Positions 17,039 through 25,948 are shown, counted from the stretch's first letter. The stretch: DNA of 64,000 bases from DASSBQ01 sp035250505 (GCA_035250505.1 DATFFC010000088.1:1-64000); one strand, 5' to 3'. The notes: generated by a model not told the origin, from the letters alone. A program made the numbers and translations.

Positions 17039-17822
17039 GGCCCAACCTCTGGAGCAGGCCGGAGATGCTCTCCATCAGCTTCATAAATTCGCCCTCGAAC
17101 AGGTTCAGCGAGTAGGGTAGCGCCAACCCCATCACGAAGAGGCCGGCTCCGATCGTGAGGGGAAAGCTCAGCACAAACACGTTCATCTGCGTCACGGCTC
17201 GTCCCAACATCGCCATGCTGACATTCACAATGAGAATCGTACAGAACACAGGCGCGGCCAACTTGAGCGCCACGACAAGCATGTCCTGTGTCAACCGGAT
17301 CACGTCAATGGCGAGATCGTGGGACAACGATGCGCCGAACGGGGGCACCAGCTCGTAACTCATCCCGATCGCCCGGACGATCATCAGGTGCGCATTGACC
17401 GACAAGAAGAGCAATGAAGCGGTGATCACATGAAACTGGCCCATTAACGGCGTCTGTTGATGTGTGGACGGATCGAGCAACTGCACAATGCTGAAACCCA
17501 TCTGGCTTCCCACCAGTTCCCCCGCCACCTCGAAACCAGAAAATAGTAGGCGTACCGCCAATCCGATGACCATGCCGATCAGGAATTCACTGATGATCCC
17601 CGCCACGACGACCGCCGGATTCTGCGGGAGCGGAGGGAGCGGGACGACCGGCGCCAGCGCGAGGCCCAGCATGGCGACCAGTGCGGTTTTGACCGTCATC
17701 GGGATCGACCGACTGTTCAGAATTGGAAAGGCGCTCACGAGACCGGCAATACGAACGAGCAGGACCGTATAGGCCTGAAAATGCGGCAATGCCCAGTGAA
17801 GCGTTTGGCCGAGCTGCATCAA
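17031..17822 (-). CDS. fliR: Flagellar export gate protein FliR
   Basis: 263 residues with six predicted membrane helices and the family segments LLVRIAGLVSAFPILNSRSIP near the start, GEIIS-like EFLIGMVIGLAVRLLFSGFEVAG in the middle, and a conserved VNVSMAMLGRAVTQMNVF region. FliR with FliP and FliQ forms the helical core of the export gate. It lies between fliQ and flhB, the usual order. Confidence 0.95.
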   Translation of the reverse strand: MMQLGQTLHWALPHFQAYTVLLVRIAGLVSAFPILNSRSIPMTVKTALVAMLGLALAPVVPLPPLPQNPAVVVAGIISEFLIGMVIGLAVRLLFSGFEVAGELVGSQMGFSIVQLLDPSTHQQTPLMGQFHVITASLLFLSVNAHLMIVRAIGMSYELVPPFGASLSHDLAIDVIRLTQDMLVVALKLAAPVFCTILIVNVSMAMLGRAVTQMNVFVLSFPLTIGAGLFVMGLALPYSLNLFEGEFMKLMESISGLLQRLGRG

Positions 17823-17855
17823 ACGGCGCCTTTCGCGGACAAGTCCAGAGTTCTG

Positions 17856-18125
17856 TCAGTGGGCATAGAGCGGAATGTTCGTAATCAACTGGGTCATGAA
17901 GGTGATCAGGACGCCCATCATCCAGGGCAGGAACAGTAGAAGGGCGCCGAACACCGCCACCACCTTCGGCACGAAGGATAGTGTGGCTTCGTTGATCTGT
18001 GTCATCGCCTGAAAGATGCTCACCAAAAGTCCGACCACCAAACTCAACCCCAGCATCGGAGCCGATACAAGGAGCGTTGTCTCGATCGCCTGCCGTCCGA
18101 TTTCCGTCACCATCTCTGGGGTCAT
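17856..18125 (-). CDS. fliQ: Flagellar export gate protein FliQ
   Basis: 89 residues when started at the ATG at 18125; this matches the family length and removes a non-homologous upstream extension. Two membrane helices (APMLGLSLVVGLLVSIFQAM and VFGALLLFLPWMMGVLITFM) surround the conserved QINEATLSFVPK loop. Four copies with FliP and FliR are expected in the gate. Its ribosome site is weak. Confidence 0.94.
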   Translation of the reverse strand: MTPEMVTEIGRQAIETTLLVSAPMLGLSLVVGLLVSIFQAMTQINEATLSFVPKVVAVFGALLLFLPWMMGVLITFMTQLITNIPLYAH

Positions 18126-18277
18126 CTTGAACTCGTTTCTCTTGAATCGTCGCTCGGATCTCGCGTAATCGGAGTGTCGCTCATAGCTCTCTAGCAAGAA
18201 CGGATGATAAGAACTGCCGGCTCACCGCCTCGCCGGCGCGCACAAACGTGGCGCTCGTTATTCCTCACGCCGTGCGC

Positions 18278-19063
18278 CTACACAAAGCTTTTGACCATTG
18301 AGCCCACCACCAGATACCACCCGTCCGCCAAGACGAACAAAATGAGTTTGAACGGCAGTGAAATGACGACCGGCGGTAAGAGCATCATGCCCATCGACAT
18401 CAGGACGCTGGCCACGACCATATCCACGATCAAGAAAGGGATGTAGATGAGGAAACCGATTTGGAACGCGATACGCAATTCGCTCAGCATAAAGGCCGGG
18501 ATCACGATGTGCGTCGGCACTTGATCCACGGTCTCCGGCTTCTTGAGATGTGCCAGATCCACGAAGAGTTCCAAGTCTTTGTCCCGCATTTGTTTCAACA
18601 TGAATGCGCGAATCGGTTGGATGCCCTTATTCCACGCCTCTTCATAGCCGATGCGCTCCGCCATCAAGGGCTGAACGGCGTCCTTGTAGACGGCGTTTCC
18701 GACGGGCGCCATCACGAACAGCGTCAGAAACAGCGCGAGACTGATCAGGACCTGATTGGGCGGAACCTGTTGGGTGCCGAGCGCCTGACGTAAAAACGAG
18801 AGTACGATCACCATTCGTGTGAACGAGGTGACCATAATGAAGAGGGCCGGCGCGAGCGACAGGACGGTCAGGAGCGCCAGGATCTGGAGCACCACCGCCG
18901 TCTGCTTGGGACCCTGCTGTCCCAAATCGATCGTGACGGAAGGGCCCTGAGCCAAGGCCGGTGCGCCCTGGAGCAGCATGAGCCCCGCCAGCAGGAGACA
19001 GGAAATCCACAGGAAAGAATGTGGAGCAACGGATGCCGAGAACGACGACTTACCCGACGGCAT
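18278..19063 (-). CDS. fliP: Flagellar export gate protein FliP
   Basis: 261 residues from the ATG at 19063, which overlaps the end of fliO by 14 bases. It begins with a signal peptide (SFLWISCLLLAGLMLL, then ALAQG), as FliP usually does, and continues with the family blocks FTRMVIVLSFLRQALGTQQVPPNQ, LTLFVMAP and the ELRIAFQIGFLIYIPFLIVDMV segment. FliP pentamers form the pore core of the gate. An upstream in-frame extension seen in the longest frame overlaps fliO and is rejected. Confidence 0.95.
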   Translation of the reverse strand: MPSGKSSFSASVAPHSFLWISCLLLAGLMLLQGAPALAQGPSVTIDLGQQGPKQTAVVLQILALLTVLSLAPALFIMVTSFTRMVIVLSFLRQALGTQQVPPNQVLISLALFLTLFVMAPVGNAVYKDAVQPLMAERIGYEEAWNKGIQPIRAFMLKQMRDKDLELFVDLAHLKKPETVDQVPTHIVIPAFMLSELRIAFQIGFLIYIPFLIVDMVVASVLMSMGMMLLPPVVISLPFKLILFVLADGWYLVVGSMVKSFV

Positions 19064-19412
19064 GCTCACCCATCTGCCCGGACGCCGTCGCCGCGGGATG
19101 GAGGGACAGTGAACCGGGTCCCGCCTGGGACATGGCCTGCTTGATTTGCTCGGGATCCGTGACGCGTCCGAGCGGCACCAATTCCGTGGCCGTCGTCCCG
19201 AGGATAAGGACTTCACCGGCCACCGCCACGACCAACACTTGTTTGCGAGGTCCCACATAACTGCTGCCTAAAACACGGATCAGCGGGGTCCCGGTCGGTC
19301 CGAACCACTTCCGGCCCATCATCATCTTCGCCAGCGCAAGAAGACCCAGGATCAGGCCCAGCACCAGCGCCAACGACGCCACCATCCGTACTGCGCTGTC
19401 CCAGAATTCCAT
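19050..19412 (-). CDS. fliO: Flagellar protein FliO
   Basis: 120 residues with one N-terminal membrane helix (VASLALVLGLILGLLALAKM) and a short cytoplasmic domain with the RVLGSSYVGPRKQVLVVAVAGEVLILG motif typical of FliO. FliO helps assemble FliP into its pentamer. It sits directly before fliP, as in most flagellar operons, and is separated from fliN by the repeat-rich gap. Confidence 0.9.
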   Translation of the reverse strand: MEFWDSAVRMVASLALVLGLILGLLALAKMMMGRKWFGPTGTPLIRVLGSSYVGPRKQVLVVAVAGEVLILGTTATELVPLGRVTDPEQIKQAMSQAGPGSLSLHPAATASGQMGEHAVG

Positions 19413-19435
19413 CGTATCTTTCAGATCATCAAGAC

Positions 19436-19596
19436 CAGAACCTATGGCTTACGGTACAGGAAAGAGCTGATGGCCGATGGCAGATAGCGTATGGCAAGAA
19501 GGAGGCAGACTTTTCGTTTGTGCGATCAGCCATCAGCTATCGGCTCTTCTTCAGTGCCATCGGCTATACGCCATCAGCCATACGCTCTTCTTATCT
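19436..19596. repeat. Degenerate GCCATA/TATGGC-word repeat in the fliN-fliO gap
   Basis: The gap carries variants of CTATGGC, GATGGCCGATGGC and GCGTATGGC in the first half, and of GCCATCAGC, GCTATCGGC, GCCATCGGC and GCCATACGC in the second. The two halves are roughly inverted. The word set is the same as at 4981-5150 and 29803-29975. Confidence 0.75.
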
Positions 19597-19971
19597 TTAG
19601 GCCAGTTGTTGCAGCCGCTGATTCGGGCTCACCACATCGGTCAGCCGGATGCCGAATTTCTCGTTGACGACGACCACTTCGCCCCGCGCCACCAGTTTAT
19701 TGTTGACGAGGACTTCCATCGGCTCTCCCGCCAGCTTATCCAGTTCGATAACGGAGCCTTGTCCCAGTTGCAGCAGTTCCCGAATCAACATGCGGGCGCC
19801 GCCGATCTGGACCGTCACCTGCAAGGGAATGTCGAGCAGAAAATCGATACTCTTGTTGGCGACGGCGGCATTCGTTTCCTCCACGGGCGGAAACGAAGCC
19901 GGTTGCGCCATAGGAGCGGCACTGTCGGCTGCGCCGTTTCCGGGCGTCGGGCTTACTTCGGCATTGGCCAT
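19597..19971 (-). CDS. fliN: Flagellar motor switch protein FliN
   Basis: 124 residues from the ATG at 19971. An alanine/proline-rich N-terminal tail of about 40 residues is followed by the SpoA domain: LLDIPLQVTVQIGGARMLIRELLQLGQGSVIELDK, then GEPMEVLVNNKLVARGEVVVVNEKFGIRLTDV. FliN forms the bottom of the C-ring and docks FliH with the export ATPase. Because this organism's FliH has an extra receiver domain, FliN is an obvious candidate partner. It lies 25 bases after fliM. Confidence 0.95.
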   Translation of the reverse strand: MANAEVSPTPGNGAADSAAPMAQPASFPPVEETNAAVANKSIDFLLDIPLQVTVQIGGARMLIRELLQLGQGSVIELDKLAGEPMEVLVNNKLVARGEVVVVNEKFGIRLTDVVSPNQRLQQLA

Positions 19972-19996
19972 AGACTCGTCTCCTTCTTCCTGCGAC

Positions 19997-20965
19997 TCAT
20001 CCCAGCACCTTGCTGATCCGGCAGGCGTGATTGCCCTTGAACACTCCGGGCAGGCCCATGAATTTCGGTCGGCCTTCGACAAAGCACCAGAGGAGGTCGC
20101 CGGGATGTTCGTCGAGCAGGAGCACGTCGCCCGGCGCAAAATTCAACACGTCTTGCACGCTGACCGTCGCCGTACCAAGGCGAACCGTGAGCGACACGGC
20201 GCAATCCTGAAGGGAATCGCGAAAACGGCTTCCCCAACTGCTGTCTTGTTCGATGTGGTCCGCAAAGAGCCCGGAATACAATTTTTCCTTGATCGGTTCG
20301 AGCATGGCATAGGGATAGACGATGAAGAGATCGCGCGACGCTTCACCGATCTGGACTTGCAAGGTGACCACGACGACGATTTCGGTCATCGTCACGACCA
20401 TGGCGAACTGAGGATTGCTTTCCGACCTGGTGTGGGTGATCTTGGCCGTCAGTACGGCATGCCAAGCCCGTTCGAGATCCGTCATGGCGTTCTGCACGAA
20501 TTTTTTGATGAGGCGCAATTGGATGGGCGTAAATTCCCGCCCTTCCGGCTTGACGTGCGTCTGCACTTTGCCGCCGAAAAAGTAATCGACGATCAGGTAC
20601 ACCAGCGACGCATCCATGACGAACAGCCCGTTCCCGCGCAGCGGCTCCATCACGAAAACATTCAACGACGAGGGCAGCGGGATTTTTCTGATGAAGTCGC
20701 CGAACTTCATGATCTCCGTGCCGACCACGCTGAATTCGACCTTCTCCCGCAGGCTGCTCGTCCAGGCGATCGATTGCCGGCGGCAGAACCGGTCATTGAT
20801 CATCTCCATCGTGGGCATGCGCCCGCGGATGATCCGTTCCTGATTGAGGAGGTCATACCCCTTGATGCCGCCCGGACTCTCGTCGTTCGGTGTCGTATCG
20901 ACATCACCGGACACGACACCGCCCATCAAGGCGTCGATTTCTTCCTGCGATAGGATCTTATCCAT
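19997..20965 (-). CDS. fliM: Flagellar motor switch protein FliM
   Basis: 322 residues. The N-terminal LSQEEIDALMGG (residues 4-15) is the CheY-phosphate binding peptide, intact here, so chemotactic switching is expected. The middle domain carries the GYDLLNQERIIRGRMPT start and the C-terminal SpoA domain follows. FliM is the central C-ring subunit. It starts 21 bases after fliL. Confidence 0.96.
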   Translation of the reverse strand: MDKILSQEEIDALMGGVVSGDVDTTPNDESPGGIKGYDLLNQERIIRGRMPTMEMINDRFCRRQSIAWTSSLREKVEFSVVGTEIMKFGDFIRKIPLPSSLNVFVMEPLRGNGLFVMDASLVYLIVDYFFGGKVQTHVKPEGREFTPIQLRLIKKFVQNAMTDLERAWHAVLTAKITHTRSESNPQFAMVVTMTEIVVVVTLQVQIGEASRDLFIVYPYAMLEPIKEKLYSGLFADHIEQDSSWGSRFRDSLQDCAVSLTVRLGTATVSVQDVLNFAPGDVLLLDEHPGDLLWCFVEGRPKFMGLPGVFKGNHACRISKVLG

Positions 20966-20986
20966 GGTTCGGTAGGGAAGAGCCGG

Positions 20987-21526
20987 CTATTGGATGACGA
21001 ATTCCGTGAAATAGGCGGACCGCACGCCGGGCTTGGGCAACAACCCGTTGACCCGTTGCGTGATCTCGTCGCGCAACTGCGCTTTGCCCTGAGGAGTACG
21101 GATCGTCCCGGAATCTTTGCTGGTCAGGAGCACGAGAATGCTGTCGCGGATCTGCGGAGTACGCTGTTTCAGTTCTTCGCCCGCGGCGGCTCGATCCAGT
21201 TCAAGCTTGACGGTCAATTTGAGATAGCGGATCTCCGGCGCATCGGCCAGATTGACGATGAAGGGCTCCATATCGGCGATAGTCCCTGGCTCAGCCCCAT
21301 GCGCCGCTCTCTTGTCCTGCGTCTCAGCCGACGCTTCGCTCCCGTGGGAGGCCACCTCGGCCTTACCCTCGGCGGCGGGCTTGTGGTCGCCGGTCATTCG
21401 AAACAAGATAAAGGCGCCGCCCAATCCGATGAGCAGCGCGCCCACGACAATCATGATCACTAATTTCACAGGAACGCCGCCGCTTACGACCGGGGCCGCC
21501 AGTTTTTCTTCAACCGCTTCCGCCAT
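20987..21526 (-). CDS. fliL: Flagellar basal-body-associated protein FliL
   Basis: 179 residues from the ATG at 21526, which has AGGAGG seven bases upstream. It has a short cytoplasmic tail, one membrane helix (LVIMIVVGALLIGLGGAFILF) and a periplasmic domain with DMEPFIVNLADAPEIRYLKLTVKLELD and a C-terminal GVRSAYFTEFVIQ. FliL rings surround the stator and stabilise it. It is the first gene behind the sigma-54-type promoter at 21569-21584. Confidence 0.93.
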   Translation of the reverse strand: MAEAVEEKLAAPVVSGGVPVKLVIMIVVGALLIGLGGAFILFRMTGDHKPAAEGKAEVASHGSEASAETQDKRAAHGAEPGTIADMEPFIVNLADAPEIRYLKLTVKLELDRAAAGEELKQRTPQIRDSILVLLTSKDSGTIRTPQGKAQLRDEITQRVNGLLPKPGVRSAYFTEFVIQ

Positions 21527-21568
21527 ACAGACCTCCTCGCCGACTGTGACCGTCGAATAGCAGGGTTC

Positions 21569-21584
21569 TGCAATGCATATGCCA
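21569..21584 (-). promoter_or_regulatory. Sigma-54 type promoter for the fliL...fliA unit
   Basis: The minus strand reads TGGCATA-N4-TTGCA, with GG and GC ten bases apart, the best match to the RpoN consensus in the window. The start point would be about 30 bases ahead of the fliL ATG. It probably drives fliL-M-N-O-P-Q-R-flhB-flhA-flhF-flhG-fliA. Confidence 0.82.
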
Positions 21585-21731
21585 CATGGAACGGCGCAAA
21601 AAGCTGGGACGTGAGGCACAAGAGACCGCTTACGCTGTCCCTCCCGTCAGTTCGGTGACGAGGCATTCTGTGATCCCGACAGATCGTTGACGCGGAAATG
21701 CAAGAAGCAGTGAGGGGTTGGAAGGAATGAT

Positions 21732-21770
21732 GTAGGGTGGAGCGTCTGGAAACCACACGCTCCACCCTAC
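21732..21770. repeat. Perfect 13-bp inverted repeat after flgE
   Basis: GTAGGGTGGAGCG (21732-21744) and its exact complement CGCTCCACCCTAC (21758-21770) are separated by 13 bases, about 30 bases past the flgE stop. It could terminate flgE transcription, but there is no T-run on either side. It resembles the short GTAGGGTGG-type palindromes scattered through many bacterial genomes. Confidence 0.6.
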
Positions 21771-21802
21771 GTGGAACTCCGAGCTCTATATCAATTCAGC
21801 CG

Positions 21803-23029
21803 TTATCGCTTCAGATTCACCAATTCCTGCAGCATCTCGTCGCTGGTCGTAATGGCCCGAGAATTCGCTTGGAATGCCCGCTGCGTGATGATCATATCCA
21901 CGAACTCCTTGCCCAGGTCGACATTGGATTGCTCCACTGCGCCGGACACAACCTTGCCGAGTCCGTTGGTCGTCGGGGCGCCGGACAGCGGCTGTCCGGA
22001 TTCGACGGTTTCGATGAACAGATTGTCACCTGTCTTGGCCAAGCCGTCGGGATTGATGAACCGGTTCAAGACGACCTGCGCCAAGGCACGGCTCTGGCCG
22101 TTCGTAAACTGGGCCGTGACCCGTCCCTGCGCATCGACGGAGATCCGGTCCAGGGTGCCGGACGCAAAGCCGTCGACCGTTTGATCGATGACGCCGGACG
22201 GCGAGCCATATTGCGTCACGTTGGAAAAGTCCATCGTGACGGTCTGCGGTGTCGATGCCCCGCCCGGGATGACGAGCGACAGGGCTTGCGATCCACCGGA
22301 GGTGAGCGCCCCGCTTGCATCGAAGGTCAGGTCGGTGCGCGCGATCGGGGCGGCGCTGCCGACCTGAGAATACAGATCCCAGTTATTGGCGGTCGAGGTC
22401 TTTACAAAATAGAACCGCAACTGCTGCGCATTGCCCAACGAGTCGTACACGTTCACGCCTGTCGAGAAGTTATAGGTCGTGGGATCGGTCACATTGAAGG
22501 CGCCGGTCGGCACGGTCGCATTGGCGTCCAAATTGGCGCGGATCGCCGCGGTGGTCGTCACCTGCGGCGCGACCGCGTTTGACGTCAGCGTGATATTGCC
22601 GACCGTATTGGTGATATTGCCGTTGAGGTCGGCCTGATATCCCTGGAGCAGGAAGCCGCTGGCGTCCACCACCTGTCCAAGATTGTTGACCTTGAACTGG
22701 CCGGCGCGGGAGTAGTAGCTCGCCCCGGCACTGTCGTTCAAGTGATAAAAGCCGCTGCCGTCGATGGCCAGGTCGAACGTGTTACCGGTGGTCGTGAGCG
22801 AGCCTTGGGAGAAGTTCGGTTGAATGTCGTTCAGAAACACGCCGAGACCGATTTGGTCCGCTCCGGATCCTCCGGCGAGGTTGGCCGAAATCAACTCGGC
22901 GAACGTCGCCCGGCTGGACTTGAAGCCGACCGTCCCGACATTCGCGATATTGTTTCCGATCACGGACATCGCATTGCCGTAAGCGTTGAGCCCGGTGACG
23001 GCGGTAAACATGCCGGTAAGAATTCCCAT
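21803..23029 (-). CDS. flgE: Flagellar hook protein FlgE
   Basis: 408 residues. The N-terminus (MGILTGMFTAVTGLNAYGNAM, then GNNIANVGTVGFKSSRATFAEL) and the C-terminus (EQSNVDLGKEFVDMIITQRAFQANSRAIT, ending in LVNLKR) are diagnostic. The middle holds the FlgE D1/D2 domains with DLAIDGSGFYHL. It polymerises into the hook with FlgD as cap and FliK as length ruler, both encoded directly upstream. Confidence 0.97.
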   Translation of the reverse strand: MGILTGMFTAVTGLNAYGNAMSVIGNNIANVGTVGFKSSRATFAELISANLAGGSGADQIGLGVFLNDIQPNFSQGSLTTTGNTFDLAIDGSGFYHLNDSAGASYYSRAGQFKVNNLGQVVDASGFLLQGYQADLNGNITNTVGNITLTSNAVAPQVTTTAAIRANLDANATVPTGAFNVTDPTTYNFSTGVNVYDSLGNAQQLRFYFVKTSTANNWDLYSQVGSAAPIARTDLTFDASGALTSGGSQALSLVIPGGASTPQTVTMDFSNVTQYGSPSGVIDQTVDGFASGTLDRISVDAQGRVTAQFTNGQSRALAQVVLNRFINPDGLAKTGDNLFIETVESGQPLSGAPTTNGLGKVVSGAVEQSNVDLGKEFVDMIITQRAFQANSRAITTSDEMLQELVNLKR

Positions 23030-23066
23030 TGTATGATCCTCCTTCTGGTCTTAGGGGTGTGACGAA

Positions 23067-23387
23067 TTACGCAACGGCGCCGGTCGCCGGCGACGCCGAT
23101 TGTGATTCTGATGTTGCCGGCTTGGTTGAACCTTGCGCCGTCTCCTGCAAGGCGACACTCCGTTCCATCAAGCTGACAAGCTTCGAGAGTTGCTCCAATT
23201 GGGTAAACTGAGCGGTCTGAGCAATGAAATCTTCATTCTCGATCGGGTTCAACGGATCTTGGTGCTGAAGTTGCGTCACCAAGAGCTTGAGAAAATCGTC
23301 CTGTCCCATCGCTTTGGGCCCGTCTGAAGTCGGCGTGGCGGTTGACGGGGTTGAACGATTGTCGGTGATCACTTTGCTGATATCCAT
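23067..23387 (-). CDS. flgD: Short hook-cap protein FlgD
   Basis: 106 residues from the ATG at 23387, which has GGAGG five bases upstream. It contains the FlgD N-terminal signature MGQDDFLKLLVTQLQHQDPLNPIENEDFIAQTAQFTQLEQL, the part needed for export and hook-tip binding. The usual C-terminal Ig/Tudor-like domain is absent, so the protein is about half the classical length; short FlgD proteins exist in several phyla. A longer upstream frame overlaps fliK and is not supported. Confidence 0.9.
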   Translation of the reverse strand: MDISKVITDNRSTPSTATPTSDGPKAMGQDDFLKLLVTQLQHQDPLNPIENEDFIAQTAQFTQLEQLSKLVSLMERSVALQETAQGSTKPATSESQSASPATGAVA

Positions 23388-23430
23388 AAGAGCCTCCAGT
23401 TCTGCAGAAACGTCGCTGCCGGCCTCTTCG

Positions 23431-25056
23431 CTAAGCGAAGTAGCTGACGATTCCCGTGTGTCGTCGCCGTTCAACCGACAAAGGTTCGCGCATGTCCGCC
23501 TCGGCCGCGCGCTGGACCGGATCCACCATCGAGGCATGCCGGTCGCTCTGCTGACCGAGCCAGCCCTGGGAATCACCTCGGGAAAGCTGCTGCTGGTCTA
23601 CCGTCACCTTGAATTCGCCCATTTCGAGGCCGGAGCTCTGCAACCTGTGTTCAAGTTGCTGCTGCTGGCTGAGCATGCCCTGTCCAAGATCCATCTGATC
23701 GGTCCTGATATGGGCGTGAACGGTCCGATCACTCAGGAAGATACGGACATTGATCGGCCCCAGATCGGCGGGCTCGAGATCCAGGCTCACTGCCTGGACC
23801 ATCGGACGGCCCTCATCCCCCTGCGGCCAGGATATGGCCGTTCCTCGTCCGGTAATGCCATCCGTCCGATGGCCGCCTCCCTGCGGCGATGCCGCTCTGT
23901 CCGCCGCCACCGTCGCGATCGTCTCACCGAATCCTTCGCGGGGCGCAGGATGCTGGCCGGCCTGTGACGGCTCCGTCCGGCTGCCGGCCGCCTGATCTTC
24001 ACGCCGTCCCATTGCCTCTTCTTGTCCACCGTTGAATTGAAACCACTCCGCCGGCGGCCGGTGCTCGACCATTCCGTCGGTGGCAGGATGGTCGCCCTGC
24101 TGCCAAGTTTCGATCGGGTTTGTAGCGTTTCGGGTAAATGGCGCATCGCCTGGGAGAGAAGCCTCATGAGACAGTGACAATGTTTCGTTCTTGGACTGCA
24201 GGTCCCCATGTGCCGGCATGTTCGAAAGCACCGTCGCCGGATCCGTTGATGGCTGGGTTTCCATCATGCCGGCGATCGCGGCCAAGCCTCCTTGCTCCCC
24301 GGCTTGCGGAAGACGGGGGTCGTTCGATGCCGGCAATGCTGGAGGAGGCTCCTTCGACTGCGCGCTCCCATCCTGGACTTCGGCAGGGCCAAGCAGTTGT
24401 TGTTGCGCGCCTGGCTTCATCAGCGAGGACGCCGTCGGCTGGCCGGCCGTAAGGTCCACGATGACCTGTGCCGAAGCGGTGGCAGACTCGATCGTGATCA
24501 CCAACGCGTCTGTGTTATCGGACGCTGGCTCTGGTTCTCCGTTCGACGGGGTTTGGTCCGCGAGCGCGACGCACAAGGCGATCATCACATCGGCCGATGG
24601 GCCCCCATTCGTCTCATGCTCCTCGGTCCGCTGATCGCCTTCTTCAATCCGTTGATCCTGTTCTGCCATGCGGCCCTGTTCCACTTCTGCTGAGTGATCG
24701 AGACGATGGGTCACCGGCTCACGGTGCTCTCCCGGCTCGGCGGAGCGATGGTCCGGGGATGAACCGCCGGCGTGCCGATTCGCTTTCCCCGGCGATTCGG
24801 ATCGACGAGACGCAGTCGAAGGAGACTTAGGGGATATCTCCGATGCCGCGCGCCGCGAATGATTCGGGCGATCCCGCTCATGGATCCGGCGATCCTCCAA
24901 CGGAGACGATGCAGAATAATCCTCCCGAGCAGCGGCCTGCCGTGGGGCAATACTATCCAAGAAGGCCGAAAACGATTGAGTCTGTCGCGGAGCTTCGACC
25001 GGTGGTCGGTCGGAAACGGATCGATGCTCAATAGGGAAAAGGCTTGGTTGAACCAT
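23431..25056 (-). CDS. fliK: Flagellar hook-length control protein FliK
   Basis: 541 residues from the ATG at 25056, behind GGAGGTG. The first about 400 residues are low-complexity and rich in Gln, Glu, Pro and Ser, as in FliK rulers. The conserved C-terminal substrate-switch domain follows: LDLEPADLGPINVRIFLSDRTVHAHI, then LSQQQQLEHRLQSSGLEMGEFKVTVDQQ near 450-510. It measures hook length and signals FlhB to switch to filament export. It is followed by flgD and flgE. Confidence 0.92.
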   Translation of the reverse strand: MVQPSLFPIEHRSVSDRPPVEAPRQTQSFSAFLDSIAPRQAAAREDYSASSPLEDRRIHERDRPNHSRRAASEISPKSPSTASRRSESPGKANRHAGGSSPDHRSAEPGEHREPVTHRLDHSAEVEQGRMAEQDQRIEEGDQRTEEHETNGGPSADVMIALCVALADQTPSNGEPEPASDNTDALVITIESATASAQVIVDLTAGQPTASSLMKPGAQQQLLGPAEVQDGSAQSKEPPPALPASNDPRLPQAGEQGGLAAIAGMMETQPSTDPATVLSNMPAHGDLQSKNETLSLSHEASLPGDAPFTRNATNPIETWQQGDHPATDGMVEHRPPAEWFQFNGGQEEAMGRREDQAAGSRTEPSQAGQHPAPREGFGETIATVAADRAASPQGGGHRTDGITGRGTAISWPQGDEGRPMVQAVSLDLEPADLGPINVRIFLSDRTVHAHIRTDQMDLGQGMLSQQQQLEHRLQSSGLEMGEFKVTVDQQQLSRGDSQGWLGQQSDRHASMVDPVQRAAEADMREPLSVERRRHTGIVSYFA

Positions 25057-25091
25057 GGGAATGTTGCACCTCCGGAAATGAGACCCAATAT

Positions 25092-25107
25092 TACAAGGCT
25101 CATGCCA
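25092..25107 (-). promoter_or_regulatory. Possible sigma-54 type promoter for fliK-flgD-flgE
   Basis: The minus strand reads TGGCATG-N4-TTGTA. The GG doublet and spacing are right, but the GC doublet is GT, so it is weaker than the other sites. Its position, about 35 bases before fliK, fits. Confidence 0.4.
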
Positions 25108-25240
25108 TGAGTCGCGCATCAGAAAATCACGACTCAGGGCGTAATTTCTGTGAGATGAAACCGATCGGAGGCTGGAAGAGGGAAGCTTCTGCAGGGTAAG
25201 GAGGAAAAAACTTCCGGTCGCGCTCAGGAAGGAGGCGGCT

Positions 25241-25948
25241 CTATGGTGCAGCCAACAACTGCTCGGTCAGACGCGCCGCCCGCTCCGGACGAACGGCGGC
25301 GAGAATGGCGCCGGCGGACTTGCTTTTCAAGATGCGTAGCACTTCAATGGCCTTGCGTTCCGGCATGCGTTCCAGACTGGCCGCCGCTTCCTCGGCGGGC
25401 ATCGACTCGTAGATTTTGGCCAACTGCGCCTGATGCTGATTTCTCGAGTCGGCCCCGGTCTTTTCCTGGCGGAGTTTGCGGTCCTGCTGCCGCTGTTGGC
25501 TTTCTGCTTCTTTCTGTTGCTGCGCGGCAGCCAGTCGTTCCTGCTTTGCGAGGATCTGTTCGAGTTCACCTTTTAACACCAACAGCCGGTCTTCTGCGCC
25601 GCGCAAGGAGGCCTCGCGCCGGTCGAGGTCGCGTTTCCGCTGATCAAGCATGTCGATAATCTCGCGGGGGACCGTCAGCGCCGGTCCCTGCACCGGAGTT
25701 CGTTCACTCGCACTTTGCTGAGGCTCGGCTGAAGCCGCCGATTGGGCGGATATCCCGGTCGCCTGCCCGTTTGCGGCGGGAGGCTGCTCGGATTCAGCGG
25801 CTGCATGAGCCGGAAGGTCGACCAGCGAAACAAGACCGACGAGAAGCCAACCGGTGGCCGCCATCAGCGACCGCGAAACCGGCGACACCGCGCGGCGGCG
25901 TGCGAGCGGCCCGTCGTGACGGAAGATACTCAGGTTCCTGCTATTCAT
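25241..25948 (-). CDS. MotE-like periplasmic protein (MgtE N-terminal-type domain)
   Basis: 235 residues from the ATG at 25948, overlapping the fliJ stop by 8 bases. A membrane helix or signal lies near residues 28-47, then an alanine/glutamine-rich linker and a long coiled coil (about 95-175, many E, K, R and Q). The C-terminus has YESMPAEEAAASLERMPERKAIEVLRILKSKSAGAIL, the pattern shared by MotE/FlaE and the MgtE N domain. In other bacteria MotE is a chaperone for the stator protein MotC. It closes the flgB...fliJ operon. Confidence 0.78.
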   Translation of the reverse strand: MNSRNLSIFRHDGPLARRRAVSPVSRSLMAATGWLLVGLVSLVDLPAHAAAESEQPPAANGQATGISAQSAASAEPQQSASERTPVQGPALTVPREIIDMLDQRKRDLDRREASLRGAEDRLLVLKGELEQILAKQERLAAAQQQKEAESQQRQQDRKLRQEKTGADSRNQHQAQLAKIYESMPAEEAAASLERMPERKAIEVLRILKSKSAGAILAAVRPERAARLTEQLLAAP

